Positions 29,571 through 38,995 are shown, numbered from the stretch's first letter. The stretch: 64,000 nt of DNA from Methanocella paludicola SANAE (GCF_000011005.1 NC_013665.1:2643501-2707500), one strand, 5' to 3'. Notes: generated by a model not told the origin, from the sequence alone. Program-made: numbers and translations.

Positions 29571-30526
29571 CGCTTTTTCTCCTTCTTTTTACTCATGCTG
29601 TCCTTGAACCACGCGATGGTGCTCTCGAGGCCCTCGTCCAGCCCCACTTCAGGCTCCCAGCCCAGCAGCTCCTTCGCCTTCCTGATGTCGGGGCGCCGCT
29701 GGAGCGGGTCGTTCTCCGGAAGGGGCCGGTAGTCGATGGCCGAGGAGCTGCCCGTCTTCTCTATTATTGTACGGGCGAACTCCAGCACGGTCATCTCGCG
29801 GGGGTTGCCAAGGTTGACGACCTGTCCCTTTACGGGGGAATGCATCATGAGGTAAATGCCCCTCACGAGGTCGGACACGTAGCAGAAGCTGCGGGTCTGC
29901 GAGCCGTCGCCGTAGACCGTCAGCGGCCTGCCGGCGAGGGCCTGGGTGACGAAGTTCGGGACGACCCGGCCGTCGTCGAGGCGCATCCTGGGGCCGTACG
30001 TGTTAAATATACGGATGATCCGGCCATCAAGCCCCTGGTGCCGGACGAAGGCCATGGTGAGCGCCTCGGAGAACCGCTTGCTCTCGTCGTAGCAGCTCCT
30101 GGGGCCGACCGGGTTCACGTGGCCCCAGTAGGTCTCGGGCTGGGGGCTCACGTCCGGGTCCCCGTACGTTTCGGAGGTCGAGGCCGTCAGGAACCGCGCG
30201 CCGTGCTCCAGCGCCGCGTTGACGGCGTTGTACGTGCCGACGCTGTTGGTCATCATGATCTCGACCGGATAGCGGTCGAAGTCCACGGGCGAGGCCCGGG
30301 AGGCCAGGTTATAGACGTAATCCACCTTCTCCCTGACCTTCAGCGGCTTCCGTACGTCGTGCTTGATAAAAGTGAAGCTGGCATTATTCAAGATGCCCTT
30401 GATGTTATCCTTGCTGCCGCTGCCCAGGTTATCGATGGCGATGACCCGGTCGCCCTTGCCTAATAAGTACTCGCAAAGATGAGAGCCGATGAAGCCGGCG
30501 CCGCCGGTCACTACTGATGTTGGCAT
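29567..30526 (-). CDS. UDP-xylose-synthase-like sugar-nucleotide decarboxylase/epimerase
   Basis: A 319-residue extended SDR with VTGGAGFIGSHLCEYLL, the signature ASTSETYGDPDVSPQPETYWG, then NPVGPRSCYDESKRFSEAL and NTYGPRMRLDDGRVVPNFV. These are the marks of UDP-glucuronate decarboxylase (UXS). Its reaction would give UDP-xylose, but no UDP-glucose dehydrogenase is present here to provide UDP-glucuronate. Close relatives include other nucleotide-sugar dehydratases and epimerases. It is the first of an ATGA-linked trio with rmlD and rmlA and lies 11 nt after the nucleotidyltransferase gene. Confidence 0.8.
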   Translation of the reverse strand: MPTSVVTGGAGFIGSHLCEYLLGKGDRVIAIDNLGSGSKDNIKGILNNASFTFIKHDVRKPLKVREKVDYVYNLASRASPVDFDRYPVEIMMTNSVGTYNAVNAALEHGARFLTASTSETYGDPDVSPQPETYWGHVNPVGPRSCYDESKRFSEALTMAFVRHQGLDGRIIRIFNTYGPRMRLDDGRVVPNFVTQALAGRPLTVYGDGSQTRSFCYVSDLVRGIYLMMHSPVKGQVVNLGNPREMTVLEFARTIIEKTGSSSAIDYRPLPENDPLQRRPDIRKAKELLGWEPEVGLDEGLESTIAWFKDSMSKKKEKKR

Positions 30527-30537
30527 GATCGTTAACC

Positions 30538-31542
30538 TCAGAATTCTATGGTGGACGAGTCCCCGATGTTGAGCGCGTTCGCCTTGCCGATGAGGATGGC
30601 GTGGTCGCCGATGATCGAGGAGTGCAGGGTCATGTACTTGACCTCGGCGTTATTGCCCACGATGCTGTCCTCGATGATGGAGTTGCTCACCACCGCGCCC
30701 TCCGATATGGACACGTACGGGCCGATGATGGAGTTCTCGATCCTGGCGTTCCTGCCGATGGATACCGGCTCGACGATGATCGAGCTCGTCGCGCCGTTCT
30801 CGGAGAGGCTTTTCTCGGAAAGCAGGATGCGGTTGACCTCGAGCAGGGACTGGGGCCGGCCGCAGTCGTACCAGCTGTCCACCTCGAACGTCTTGTAGAC
30901 GGAGCCCTGCTCCACGGACTTCTGCAGGGCGTCGGTGAGCTGTATCTCGCCATGGCCGTTAGAGCCGACGAGGCCCTCGAGCGCGTCAAAGAGGCGGGGC
31001 GTGTCCTCGATGAAGTAGACGCCGGCGATGCCGACGTTGGACGTGGAGCTCTTCGGCTTCTCCACGAGCTGGCGCACGGTGTGGTCCTTGTTTAAATAGA
31101 CGATGCCGTAGCGCTCCGGGTTGTCGATCGCCTTGACCCCGATGGAGCCGGAGCACTTGCCGTTCTCCCGGTGGTGCTTAAGGAACTCGCTGTAGCCGTC
31201 CCTGAAGATCATGTCCCCGAGCGCGATGAGGACGGGGCTGTCGCCCACCGCCTCCCTCGTAACGAAGATCGAGTGCCCCAGGCCAAGCTGCCGGTCCTGG
31301 TCCACGAAGGTGAGCTTCCTGAAAGCGTTAGAGTAATTCGCAGTGACATAAGAGACGATCTTGTCCTTCATGTAGCCGACCACGATGATGACCTCGTCGG
31401 GGTCGAGGCCGGCCATCCTGTCCAGGATGTGACCGATAATGGGCTTCCCGGCCACGAATACCATTGGCTTGGGCTTCGTGTACGTGTGAGGGTAAAGCCG
31501 CTTTCCCGCTCCGGCCGCCGGTATGACCACCTTCATCGTCAT
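30538..31542 (-). CDS. Sugar-1-phosphate nucleotidyltransferase with beta-helix
   Basis: A 334-residue protein with PAAGAGKRLYPHTYTKPKPM, GDMIFRDGY, a Tyr-Gly-Ile-Val loop and a C-terminal hexapeptide left-handed beta-helix (about 240-334). It resembles archaeal bifunctional sugar-1-P nucleotidylyltransferases (GalU/RmlA/GlmU-like). It may activate the sugar that the neighbouring UXS-like enzyme acts on. A full AGGAGG 7 nt before ATG 31542 fixes the start. It lies 12 nt after the PQQ-propeller gene, probably in one transcript starting at aglB2. Confidence 0.85.
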   Translation of the reverse strand: MTMKVVIPAAGAGKRLYPHTYTKPKPMVFVAGKPIIGHILDRMAGLDPDEVIIVVGYMKDKIVSYVTANYSNAFRKLTFVDQDRQLGLGHSIFVTREAVGDSPVLIALGDMIFRDGYSEFLKHHRENGKCSGSIGVKAIDNPERYGIVYLNKDHTVRQLVEKPKSSTSNVGIAGVYFIEDTPRLFDALEGLVGSNGHGEIQLTDALQKSVEQGSVYKTFEVDSWYDCGRPQSLLEVNRILLSEKSLSENGATSSIIVEPVSIGRNARIENSIIGPYVSISEGAVVSNSIIEDSIVGNNAEVKYMTLHSSIIGDHAILIGKANALNIGDSSTIEF

Positions 31543-31554
31543 GATATTGCCTCC

Positions 31555-32754
31555 TTATCGGCTCTTACGGCATAAACCTGCCGCAATCAGCGCGGCCACG
31601 CAGGCCAGCACGCCGGGGAAAGGCGTCGAAGCTGTCGCCGAAGGCGAGCTCGTGGGCGACGGGGTCGGCGTGGCCGTCGTCTCCCCGAAGGCCATGACCT
31701 TGCCGCCCATCGTGCCTATGTAGAGCCGGCCGCCGTCCACGGTCGGAGAGGCGAAGGCGCTCTCGCCCAGGTCGTAAGACCACAGCTCGTTCCCGGCCTT
31801 GTCGAGCGCGAACAGCGTCCCCTTCTGGGAGGCGCCGTAGAGCACGTCGCCCGATACCGTCACGGTCTGGTATATGGGCCCGTAATACGCCGATTCCCAC
31901 TTTAGCGTGCCGTTCTCGCCTAAGGCGAATATCCGCCCGCCGTACGTGCCCACGTATATGGTGCCGTCGGATGCGGAGGGCGTAGAGTCGGAGTAATAGC
32001 CGAGGTCGTACGTCCACCTGACCTGGCCGCCCTTCGCGTCGAAGGCGTACAGCGTGCCGCTGCGAGTCGTGATATAGACAGTGCCGTTGAAGGCGAGGGG
32101 CGAGGAATGGAACGTGTCGTTCGTCTGGTACGTCCAGGCCTGGCTGCCCGACGAGGCGTTCAGAGCGTAGAACGTGCCGTCCAGCGCGCCGACGTAAATC
32201 AAGCCGTCCTCTGCCGCGGGCGACGACTGGGCAGCCTTCGCGAGAGACCAGAGGCCGCCGCCCGTCCTGAAGTCGATCGCGTAGAAGCTGCCGTCGTCCG
32301 TGCCCACGTAGACCCTGTCCTGGTATATTAACGGAGAGGAGAGCACGCCGCTCTTCGCGTCGAACTTCCACTGCAGGGCGCCGGTGGCCGCGTCCAGCTT
32401 ATAGACGTAGCCGTCGTAGGAGCCGAAGACGACCGAGCCGTTCGCAGCGGCCGGCGTGGACTCCACGGACGCGTACGTGGCGTAAGACCATTTCTTATCT
32501 CCCGTCGCCGGGTCGAGCGCCAGGAGCTTTCTTTCATCGCCGCTGCCGACGAAGAGCGTGCCGTTGTACAGGACCGGGGAGGAGAATACCTCGCCTCCGG
32601 CGCTCGTCTGCCATTCCACCGCCAGGGGCGGGTTGAGCGGGGAGTCGGCCACGGACGTGTGGGCCGCGTCGTGCCTGGCCTGGGGCCAGTCCGCCATCGC
32701 AACGGCCGGGATCATGGCCAGCAGCATGAATATCGCGATAAACGATCTTTTCAT
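31555..32754 (-). CDS. Secreted PQQ-like beta-propeller protein with C-terminal anchor
   Basis: A 399-residue protein with signal peptide (IAIFMLLAMIPAVAMA, cut before DWPQ). About eight propeller blades follow, each with the pattern VYVGxxDGxxYALDxxTGxxxW, then a Thr/Pro/Ser linker. The end is TPFPGVL, a hydrophobic helix and CRKSR. That three-part C-terminus resembles archaeosortase-type sorting signals (PGF-CTERM-like), although the motif reads FPGV rather than PGF. Several N-x-S/T sequons make it a likely glycoprotein. Its start overlaps the aglB2 stop by 4 nt (ATGA), which ties it closely to glycosylation. Confidence 0.82.
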   Translation of the reverse strand: MKRSFIAIFMLLAMIPAVAMADWPQARHDAAHTSVADSPLNPPLAVEWQTSAGGEVFSSPVLYNGTLFVGSGDERKLLALDPATGDKKWSYATYASVESTPAAANGSVVFGSYDGYVYKLDAATGALQWKFDAKSGVLSSPLIYQDRVYVGTDDGSFYAIDFRTGGGLWSLAKAAQSSPAAEDGLIYVGALDGTFYALNASSGSQAWTYQTNDTFHSSPLAFNGTVYITTRSGTLYAFDAKGGQVRWTYDLGYYSDSTPSASDGTIYVGTYGGRIFALGENGTLKWESAYYGPIYQTVTVSGDVLYGASQKGTLFALDKAGNELWSYDLGESAFASPTVDGGRLYIGTMGGKVMAFGETTATPTPSPTSSPSATASTPFPGVLACVAALIAAGLCRKSR

Positions 32755-35201
32755 AGCTTACCACCTGCCACGGTCTCGCCGTTGTCCACGGCGGAGGCGG
32801 GCACCTGCACTTCGACGGACGAAGCGCCCGACGTAAGCACGTACGCCTGTGCCGTGCTCGTCGTGCCTATCGTGGCCGACGTCGGGTACGGTACGGTGAA
32901 GGAGAAGCTCCCGTCCGCCCCGGCTGTCGTCGAGGCGTAATACGTGTGCTCGCCGCCCTGGAAGGCCATGTTAAGGCTGGCCTTCACGACCGCTCCGGGC
33001 GATGCCGTGCCCGTTATCGTGGCCCCCTTCACGTACTCGAAGACCTTGACCGGGTCGGTGCCGTCGGTCGCATATATGAGACGGTAGCGCTGCAGGCCGC
33101 CGGCCTCGTGGCCGAGCCGGTCTCTGCCTCCCAGGCCGTCGTCATTGAATAGGCGGGAATACATCGAGCTATAGTACTTATCGCTGCCGTCGAGCACCGT
33201 CTGGCTGCCGTAGGTCACGGGCACGACGTAGCTCGCGTGGTAGCTGCTTGTATCCTCGCCGGCCAGGTATGGCATGTTCTCGAAGACGCCGGCGGTCACG
33301 CCGGCCCACGGGGAGCCCAGGCGGTAGTCGAGCATGACGTACTTCGCCTTGCGCTTATCCATGATCTCGCTCGCGCCGGCCTCGTCCTGCGCGATGAAGA
33401 ACCGGGCGGCATCGCCGATGCCGGTCTGGAAGTTGTTGGCCACGGCCGGTCGCTCGGCGCGGTATAAGATGTAATTGCCGTAGTCCCACCAGCTCATGAT
33501 GCCGTACTCGGGTTCCGTGCCTTTGTCCGCAGAGTACGTGTACGAGGTCTTCGGGGTGTTATCCTTGACCCACTGGCAGGCCTCGTTCCAGTCGAGGGTG
33601 TAGAACTCCTGCACGCCCGATACCGAATAGTCGCTCATCAGGATGGGTATGAGGAGGACGGCGAAGACGATGCCCATTGCCACCACCGGGGGCGTGAGCC
33701 AGGCGTCCCTGGACTGTGACGCTTTCTTATTGTTCTCCGTGCCCCTGTAGAAGCCCACCAGGTCGAGCGTCCAGTAGACGGCGAAGCCGGCGAATATGGA
33801 CACGTTCACCGCCAGCAGGTATACGAAACGCTTCTGGAGTAATCCGAGGGCCAGCACTACGAGCGTCCACACGAGGAGGAATACTTCGGCGTTCTTCATG
33901 CCGCCCCATTTCCTGGTAAGGAGGAAGATGGCCAGCCCCAGTATGGCGAGGAGGCCGCCCGTAGACAGGTACGCCCACGGGATGGCGATGGACAGGCCGC
34001 CGTCGTTGATGAACAGGGGCTCGACCTCGACGATGGTCGCCAGGACGTTGCCCGAGCCGAACAGGAACTGGACGCCTCCCGCAAGTGTATCAAAGACCTG
34101 TGGGAGGGCTAGCTTCACGGCTCCGGCCAGTACGGCGGCGCCGGCGACGGCGGTGAGCACGGTCGAGAACCACGGGGCCTTCATGCCCGAGTATAGCCGG
34201 GAGAGGCCGCCCATGGCGACGAAGAACAGGGCCATGGCGATGAGATAGATGACGTGGAACCAGGAGATATAGACGGCCGAGATCGTGAGGCTCTGCCCTG
34301 CGGGGCTCGCGAGCACGAACGGGGTCACCAGGACGGCCGCGGCTAGCGAGGCAATTGCGCCCGTGATGCTCAGGTATTCAGTGTCCTCTCGCCTGAAGCC
34401 ATCGTAAGCATACTGTGTCAGCGCATACAGGACGACAATGCCGATGAAGATCGGGGCGCCTTCCCAGGAGAAGACCATGCCGGCCATGCATGCCCCTGCC
34501 AGCAGCGCATAGGCCAGCGGCTTTTTGGGCAGTTTGGGCAGGCTCGGCTTTTCCTCCCTGGCCAGAGCCAGGGCCCGGGTAAAGCACAGGTACATGGCCA
34601 GTGATACGGCCACCTCAAGTGCGTGGTGGTCCGCGTACGCGAAGGCCGTGCGGAAGATGGACGCGGGCAGTATGGCCATGAACAGGGCGGCGAGCAGCCC
34701 GGCCTGCCTGCCCAGTGCGTCCTTGACGATGTAATAGAGAAGCACGATGGAGACGAGCCCCAGGATGACGGGCAGTGACGCGGAGACCGCCTCGATGATG
34801 GGCCGGGATGGGCTGCCCAGCCCCACGATGAGCGAAAGCCCGGCCGCGATAAGGTCGAACAGCGGTGGCCAGCTTATGCCGTAGCCGTAGGGATAGTTCA
34901 CGTACGAGTCGAACGAGTTGAGGTACGGGAAGTTGCCGGCGGCATACGTGATCCTCCGCAGGTGGTAGTACGGGTCGAACTCGGAGAACGCGATCTGGCC
35001 GCCTGACAGGCTGTACGTGAGAGGCAACAGCCTGAGGGCGAGCCCGATAAGCAGGATGCCCGCCAGCATGATCAGCGTGCGGTCCTTCAGTAGCCTGGAC
35101 AGCGCGCTTCCCTGCGTTTCGCTCGCTTTTCCTTCGTCCGCTTTGCGCCTGTCTTCCTGCTTTTTCCTTGTTTCGCCAGGCGCCTTCCGTTTAGAGCCCA
35201 T
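32751..35201 (-). CDS. aglB: Oligosaccharyltransferase AglB/STT3 (copy 2)
   Basis: An 816-residue STT3 protein with a Lys/Arg-rich cytoplasmic N-terminus (MGSKRKAPGETRKKQEDRRK) and about 13 helices. Catalytic loops are EFDPYYHLRR in the first external loop, YADHHALEVAVS in the second and TIVE in the flexible loop; the sequon pocket is SWWDYGNYILY. All key acidic residues are present, so it should be active. ATG 35201 is preferred over the TTG at 35213. It differs clearly from the copy at 11167 and is about 140 residues shorter, mainly toward the C-terminus. It heads the group aglB2, propeller, nucleotidyltransferase, UXS-like, rmlD, rmlA. Confidence 0.94.
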   Translation of the reverse strand: MGSKRKAPGETRKKQEDRRKADEGKASETQGSALSRLLKDRTLIMLAGILLIGLALRLLPLTYSLSGGQIAFSEFDPYYHLRRITYAAGNFPYLNSFDSYVNYPYGYGISWPPLFDLIAAGLSLIVGLGSPSRPIIEAVSASLPVILGLVSIVLLYYIVKDALGRQAGLLAALFMAILPASIFRTAFAYADHHALEVAVSLAMYLCFTRALALAREEKPSLPKLPKKPLAYALLAGACMAGMVFSWEGAPIFIGIVVLYALTQYAYDGFRREDTEYLSITGAIASLAAAVLVTPFVLASPAGQSLTISAVYISWFHVIYLIAMALFFVAMGGLSRLYSGMKAPWFSTVLTAVAGAAVLAGAVKLALPQVFDTLAGGVQFLFGSGNVLATIVEVEPLFINDGGLSIAIPWAYLSTGGLLAILGLAIFLLTRKWGGMKNAEVFLLVWTLVVLALGLLQKRFVYLLAVNVSIFAGFAVYWTLDLVGFYRGTENNKKASQSRDAWLTPPVVAMGIVFAVLLIPILMSDYSVSGVQEFYTLDWNEACQWVKDNTPKTSYTYSADKGTEPEYGIMSWWDYGNYILYRAERPAVANNFQTGIGDAARFFIAQDEAGASEIMDKRKAKYVMLDYRLGSPWAGVTAGVFENMPYLAGEDTSSYHASYVVPVTYGSQTVLDGSDKYYSSMYSRLFNDDGLGGRDRLGHEAGGLQRYRLIYATDGTDPVKVFEYVKGATITGTASPGAVVKASLNMAFQGGEHTYYASTTAGADGSFSFTVPYPTSATIGTTSTAQAYVLTSGASSVEVQVPASAVDNGETVAGGKL

Positions 35202-35383
35202 AGTAAAAACCAATGATTAATCCAGCTATGTCGTTATATGCTTATCGCTGGACATGCCTGCCATTTATAAGAAAGGGCGCCGGCCGCTTTCTTTATTGAG
35301 GGGAGCGTACGCACAATATCGGCCGCTATAATGGGCCATCACGTTTATTCCTGCCCGCCATAAAATTATGAGCGGGTGTAAAT

Positions 35384-35851
35384 GTGGCGCACGATATCAT
35401 CAAGTTCGCGCTTGCGATAGCCGTTCTCGTCGTTATCGCCGCGGTCGTCGGGCTGTTCGTCTCGGGGTACCTGACGGCCACCAAGCCCGCCAATAAGACC
35501 GCGCAGGTCACTCCATCGGGCATTTCCGGAGGCAGAGGTGCGGCCGCCATAGCCTCGCCGTCGCCCACGCCCGGGCCGGCCATGCCCCTGGGCATGCCTT
35601 ACGGCATGTACGAGCCGGCCCCCGTTCCCATGATCCCTGAAATGCCCGTGTCAGGCATGGATATGGCGCCCCGGCAGCAGCCCGTGCAGCAGCCCCTGCC
35701 CACGGCTCAGCCGACTATCGTGCCGACGTCGCCATCGATGACTCTCTGGTACTATATCCTTCAAGACCTTCTCAGGATGTTCCCGGGCCTTTTCTCTAAC
35801 TTGCAGAGAGCTTTTCCCCAGTGGCCTGTCGGGTGGTTCGGAACGGTATAA
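35384..35851 (+). CDS. Small proline-rich membrane-anchored protein
   Basis: A 155-residue protein of unknown function starting at GTG 35384. An N-terminal transmembrane helix (about residues 8-30, FALAIAVLVVIAAVVGLFVSG) precedes a long Pro/Met/Gln-rich, probably disordered outer region. A C-terminal amphipathic stretch (WYYILQDLLRMFPGLFSNLQ) follows. It is transcribed away from aglB2. The low-complexity middle makes homology hard to judge, but the open frame, hydrophobic start and codon use support a real gene. Confidence 0.6.
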   Translation: MAHDIIKFALAIAVLVVIAAVVGLFVSGYLTATKPANKTAQVTPSGISGGRGAAAIASPSPTPGPAMPLGMPYGMYEPAPVPMIPEMPVSGMDMAPRQQPVQQPLPTAQPTIVPTSPSMTLWYYILQDLLRMFPGLFSNLQRAFPQWPVGWFGTV

Positions 35852-35876
35852 GATACACTAAAAATATTATGTGACA

Positions 35877-36009
35877 CGAAGACTACTTTAGCCTCAAAGT
35901 TGCTCGAAGCCTGCTCAAAGTAACTCAAAGATTTAAGAAAATATTTATAATAAATTTTAGTGTCGCTTCAGGCCCTCTTCGTGTCGCTTCGTGGCTGAAA
36001 CAGTCTTCG
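35877..36009. repeat. Imperfect inverted repeat (intergenic hairpin family, copy 1)
   Basis: The left arm (from CGAAGACT at 35877) and right arm (to AGTCTTCG at 36009) are imperfect reverse complements around an AT-rich centre (about 35929-35960). The arms share CGAAGACT, TTYAGCC and CTCGAAG-type words. The right arm (TTCGTGGCTGAAA, then AGTCTTCG and GCGCTCTTATT) is nearly the same as the right arm of the element at 56878-57055. Confidence 0.7.
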
Positions 36010-36035
36010 AGCGCTCTTATTCTTTTTTGAGTGGC

Positions 36036-37304
36036 TTAAAATCCACACTGGAGGTCCAGAGGGCAGCCGCCGCCGCACATGGGGAACTGGATGCAGGAAC
36101 GGCACCGCTCGGGCGCAAAGCTATGGGCACGAAGCTGCTTGGCCAGGTCGGCGTCCCACATCTTCGGGAACTCGTCCGTGAGGGCGTTTCCCAGGGGCTT
36201 AAAGTATGACTGGCAGGGCAGCACGCTCCCGTCGGGCTCCACGGCCAGCGTGAGGCGGGCCGCCGAGCAGGACTTGATGCCCAGGCCCATCTCTATAGGG
36301 TTGAGCTTATGGTATTTCGTGGGCGTGTACCAGATGAACTCCATGCCAAGGGCGTTGGACTGGTTGATGATGTCGGGCAGCAGGCCTTTTAATTCTTCGG
36401 GCGTCAGGCCTTCGGCCTCGGTCCCCTTGCCCGCCCGTATGACGGCGTTGATGCCGAACTTGCGCACGCCCAGCGAATGCAGGAACGGCACAAGGCCATT
36501 GATGGTCCCGACGTTGTCCCGGGTGATGGTGGTGTTCGTGGTCGTGTAGAGCTCCCGGACGCAGTTCTTTATCCCCACGACCGTGTCCTCGAACGACGAG
36601 GCGCCGCACATCTTGTTGTGGACGGCCGGGTCGGGGGACTCGATGGTGATCTGGACGTAGTCCAGGCCGGCCTTGTTGAGCGATGCGACCCGCTCTTTCG
36701 TGAGCAGGCGGCCGTTCGTGATCAACCCGGTCACGATGTCCAGGCTCTCCGCGTAGGCGATCAGCTCCTCCAGGTCGTCCCTGAGCAGGGACTCGCCGCC
36801 GGTGAACACGACGTTGGGCACGTCGAATTCCACGGCCTTCTTTATGACCTTCTTCCACTCGTCGGTGGTGAGCTCCTTCGTCTGCCTGGGCCCTCCGGCG
36901 TAGCAGTGAGAGCAGTTGTTGTTACAGCGATAGGTAAGTGCCAGGTCGATGCGGATGGGGGACTTCATGAGGCCGTACTGGGGCTCCTTTAATTTTACGT
37001 CGAAGCACGTGAAGGGGCAGGCGTTGCCCTCCGTGACGCCCCAGATGATGGACTGGAGGCGGTCGTAGTCCTGTTCCGCGCGCTTCTTGCCCACCTTATA
37101 CTTGAGCATCATCTGCAGCACGACGGCGTCCCTGACGCTGCCGACCAGCGGCTTCTTTTTCGAGTACCGGATGTAGCGCTTCACGTATTCCACGCCGATG
37201 CGGTCCAGGTACAGGATCTGGGACGCGTTGATGATCAGCATGCCGGTGCCGTCGTTCTCCACCCGCAGGTGGAGCCGGGTATTATCGATCCTTGCCTTGA
37301 TCAT
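36036..37304 (-). CDS. Radical SAM/SPASM-like enzyme, candidate peptide modifier
   Basis: A 422-residue protein. Residues 1-100 look like a PqqD/RiPP-recognition fold (GMLIINASQILYLDRIGVEY, then helices to RAEQDYDRL). A CPFTC pair follows near 96-100, then the radical SAM cluster motif CNNNCSHC (Cys127, 131, 134) with GGE of the SAM-binding loop. The C-terminal auxiliary-cluster region has CSAARLTLAVEPDGSVLPCQ and CRSCIQFPMCGGGCPLDLQC, as in SPASM-type peptide-modifying enzymes. Its ATG overlaps the stop of the DUF2207-like gene by 4 nt, and that gene ends in a ten-cysteine tail, the natural candidate substrate. A longer Arg-rich reading from 37385 is rejected because it overlaps the neighbour's tail. 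Confidence 0.86.
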   Translation of the reverse strand: MIKARIDNTRLHLRVENDGTGMLIINASQILYLDRIGVEYVKRYIRYSKKKPLVGSVRDAVVLQMMLKYKVGKKRAEQDYDRLQSIIWGVTEGNACPFTCFDVKLKEPQYGLMKSPIRIDLALTYRCNNNCSHCYAGGPRQTKELTTDEWKKVIKKAVEFDVPNVVFTGGESLLRDDLEELIAYAESLDIVTGLITNGRLLTKERVASLNKAGLDYVQITIESPDPAVHNKMCGASSFEDTVVGIKNCVRELYTTTNTTITRDNVGTINGLVPFLHSLGVRKFGINAVIRAGKGTEAEGLTPEELKGLLPDIINQSNALGMEFIWYTPTKYHKLNPIEMGLGIKSCSAARLTLAVEPDGSVLPCQSYFKPLGNALTDEFPKMWDADLAKQLRAHSFAPERCRSCIQFPMCGGGCPLDLQCGF

Positions 37305-38995
37305 GTGCAGCCACCTCCTCCGCCGGCGCACGCGCAGGCACAGGCGCAGGATACGCACGCGCATGCGCACGAGACGCAGGCGCATGAGCCTCCCCCGCCC
37401 GAGTGCCCGCGTGCTGACGCAGGCGCGTACGACGTGGCAGCCGGCGGGGCGTTAGCCTCGTTCCTCACTCCCAGGAACTTCTCCACGCCTCCCACGACTC
37501 CGGCCGCGGTCGCTTCGACCGAGTTGGAGATGGAATTGGCGAAGCTCTCGACAGTGGTCGTGGTCCTGTTCGTCGGGGCCTGCGGGGCACCAGCCTGGGG
37601 GGTGCCGGTCTGAGGAGCGCCGGTCTGAGGAGCGCCGGTCGTGGGCGTACCATGCGTGCCCCAGTGGTGTGGCAGCCCGAAGTAATAGGGATACCACCAG
37701 TAATAGTTCGGCACGAACACGGTGTTGCTGCCCGGCGCGTCCGACACGTACTCCTTCGTCTTTTTCGTGAACTGCTCGTCAGCCATGAGCCAGAACATGT
37801 TCGTGTCGTACTTCTCCAGCTTCAGCTCGGGCGTGTCCACGGCCTTGATCTCGGCCCACGCCTCCTCGATCTTCGAGCGGTAGTAGTCTTCGGTGTCTTT
37901 ACGGCAGTAGGGCCGGGTCTTGTCGACCACGCGCCGTGCCAGCACCTTGAAGCATTCCAGCAGCTTATCCTCGTCGAGCTTATCGTCCACGATGGCGTCC
38001 ATGTAGAGCTTCTCATAATAGTTGAGGCCCTTTCGTGACACGGGCTCCAGCCGGATGGGGTCGGTGCCGAGGAGCTTGATGTTGCCCTTTTTCATGAGCC
38101 CGAACATGATCATGGTGAGCACGCGCTTCGGGTCTATGCGGAGCAGCGTGGCGGCCTCGACCGGGTCGAGGTTCTTGTTCACGCCGATGCCGTCCATGCT
38201 GACCACCGGCGAGTCGTAGGGCTTCCGCAGCAGCGAGCCCCCGATGCTGCCGATGATCATGATGAATATGAACGCCACGAAGATCATCGGGCAGGAGCAG
38301 GAGAACAGCGACTCCACGAGCCCCAGGCCGATGCCCGTTCCAGGGGTATAGCCGCCCTGCTTGTCGATGACTGCGCCGGAGGCCATGTAGCTGTCGGGGA
38401 AGCTCACGGCCACCTTGAACTGCTGGTTGGGCGAGAGGTCCTTGCTCTCGAAGTAGACCCATGTGCGGTTGTCCTCCACGCCGATATTATCGTACAGCTT
38501 GCTCCCGGTATACACCTGGTCTTTGGGCACGTTGCCGGGCAGGTAGAACTTGACCTGCGTGTCCGTGATGTCCATGTCCCACCAGGGCGGGATGAACTCC
38601 ACTATGTCATAGCCGGCCGTATCGGCCTTATAAACGAACCCGGGCAGGTTCGAGTTGATGCGCAGGTAAACGTTATCGCCGGGGTTGAGGTTCCACCCCT
38701 GCGTCTTGATCTGGCCGCCGCTGACGGTAAAGGCGTGCCTGTTGCCGCTGCCGTCGACCACCTCCTCCACCTGCATGCTCGATACGGTCACGGGTATCCA
38801 GACCTCGTTCCAGACCCCCTTAACGATGGTCGCATTGACCTCGTACGTCATGTACACGGAGCCCGAGGGGTCGATGTCGAGCACGACGTGCTGGTCGCTG
38901 ACCTGCCACCGGTACGTCTCCTGCGCATGAGCGTACGGCATCAGGGATAATGAAATGAGAACGATGAGCAGTAAACTTATGATTCTCCTGTGCAT
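37301..38995 (-). CDS. DUF2207-like membrane protein with Cys/Ala/Gly-rich C-terminal tail
   Basis: A 564-residue protein. A signal peptide (ends near AHA|QE, residue 24) is followed by an outer beta-rich domain (25-220). One transmembrane segment lies about 228-252 (FVAFIFIMIIGSIGGSLL). A cytoplasmic winged-helix-like region (LDPVEAATLLRIDPKRVLTM and on) and a GAPQ/GTPQ tandem linker follow. The last 29 residues contain ten cysteines in alternating CAC and CACAC units, then GGGGGCT. The tail is predicted cytoplasmic, where the co-encoded radical SAM enzyme acts, so it may be a built-in substrate for thioether or metal-cluster formation; this is inference. ATG 38995 is preferred over GTG 39001. 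Confidence 0.8.
   Translation of the reverse strand: MHRRIISLLLIVLISLSLMPYAHAQETYRWQVSDQHVVLDIDPSGSVYMTYEVNATIVKGVWNEVWIPVTVSSMQVEEVVDGSGNRHAFTVSGGQIKTQGWNLNPGDNVYLRINSNLPGFVYKADTAGYDIVEFIPPWWDMDITDTQVKFYLPGNVPKDQVYTGSKLYDNIGVEDNRTWVYFESKDLSPNQQFKVAVSFPDSYMASGAVIDKQGGYTPGTGIGLGLVESLFSCSCPMIFVAFIFIMIIGSIGGSLLRKPYDSPVVSMDGIGVNKNLDPVEAATLLRIDPKRVLTMIMFGLMKKGNIKLLGTDPIRLEPVSRKGLNYYEKLYMDAIVDDKLDEDKLLECFKVLARRVVDKTRPYCRKDTEDYYRSKIEEAWAEIKAVDTPELKLEKYDTNMFWLMADEQFTKKTKEYVSDAPGSNTVFVPNYYWWYPYYFGLPHHWGTHGTPTTGAPQTGAPQTGTPQAGAPQAPTNRTTTTVESFANSISNSVEATAAGVVGGVEKFLGVRNEANAPPAATSYAPASARGHSGGGGSCACVSCACACVSCACACACAGGGGGCT

Noticed and set aside
37305-37385. Arg-rich N-terminal extension of the radical SAM protein (start at 37385)
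   Set aside because: The 27 extra residues are only the out-of-frame reading of the upstream gene's cysteine tail; ATG 37304 gives a 4-nt overlap and a clean N-terminal domain.
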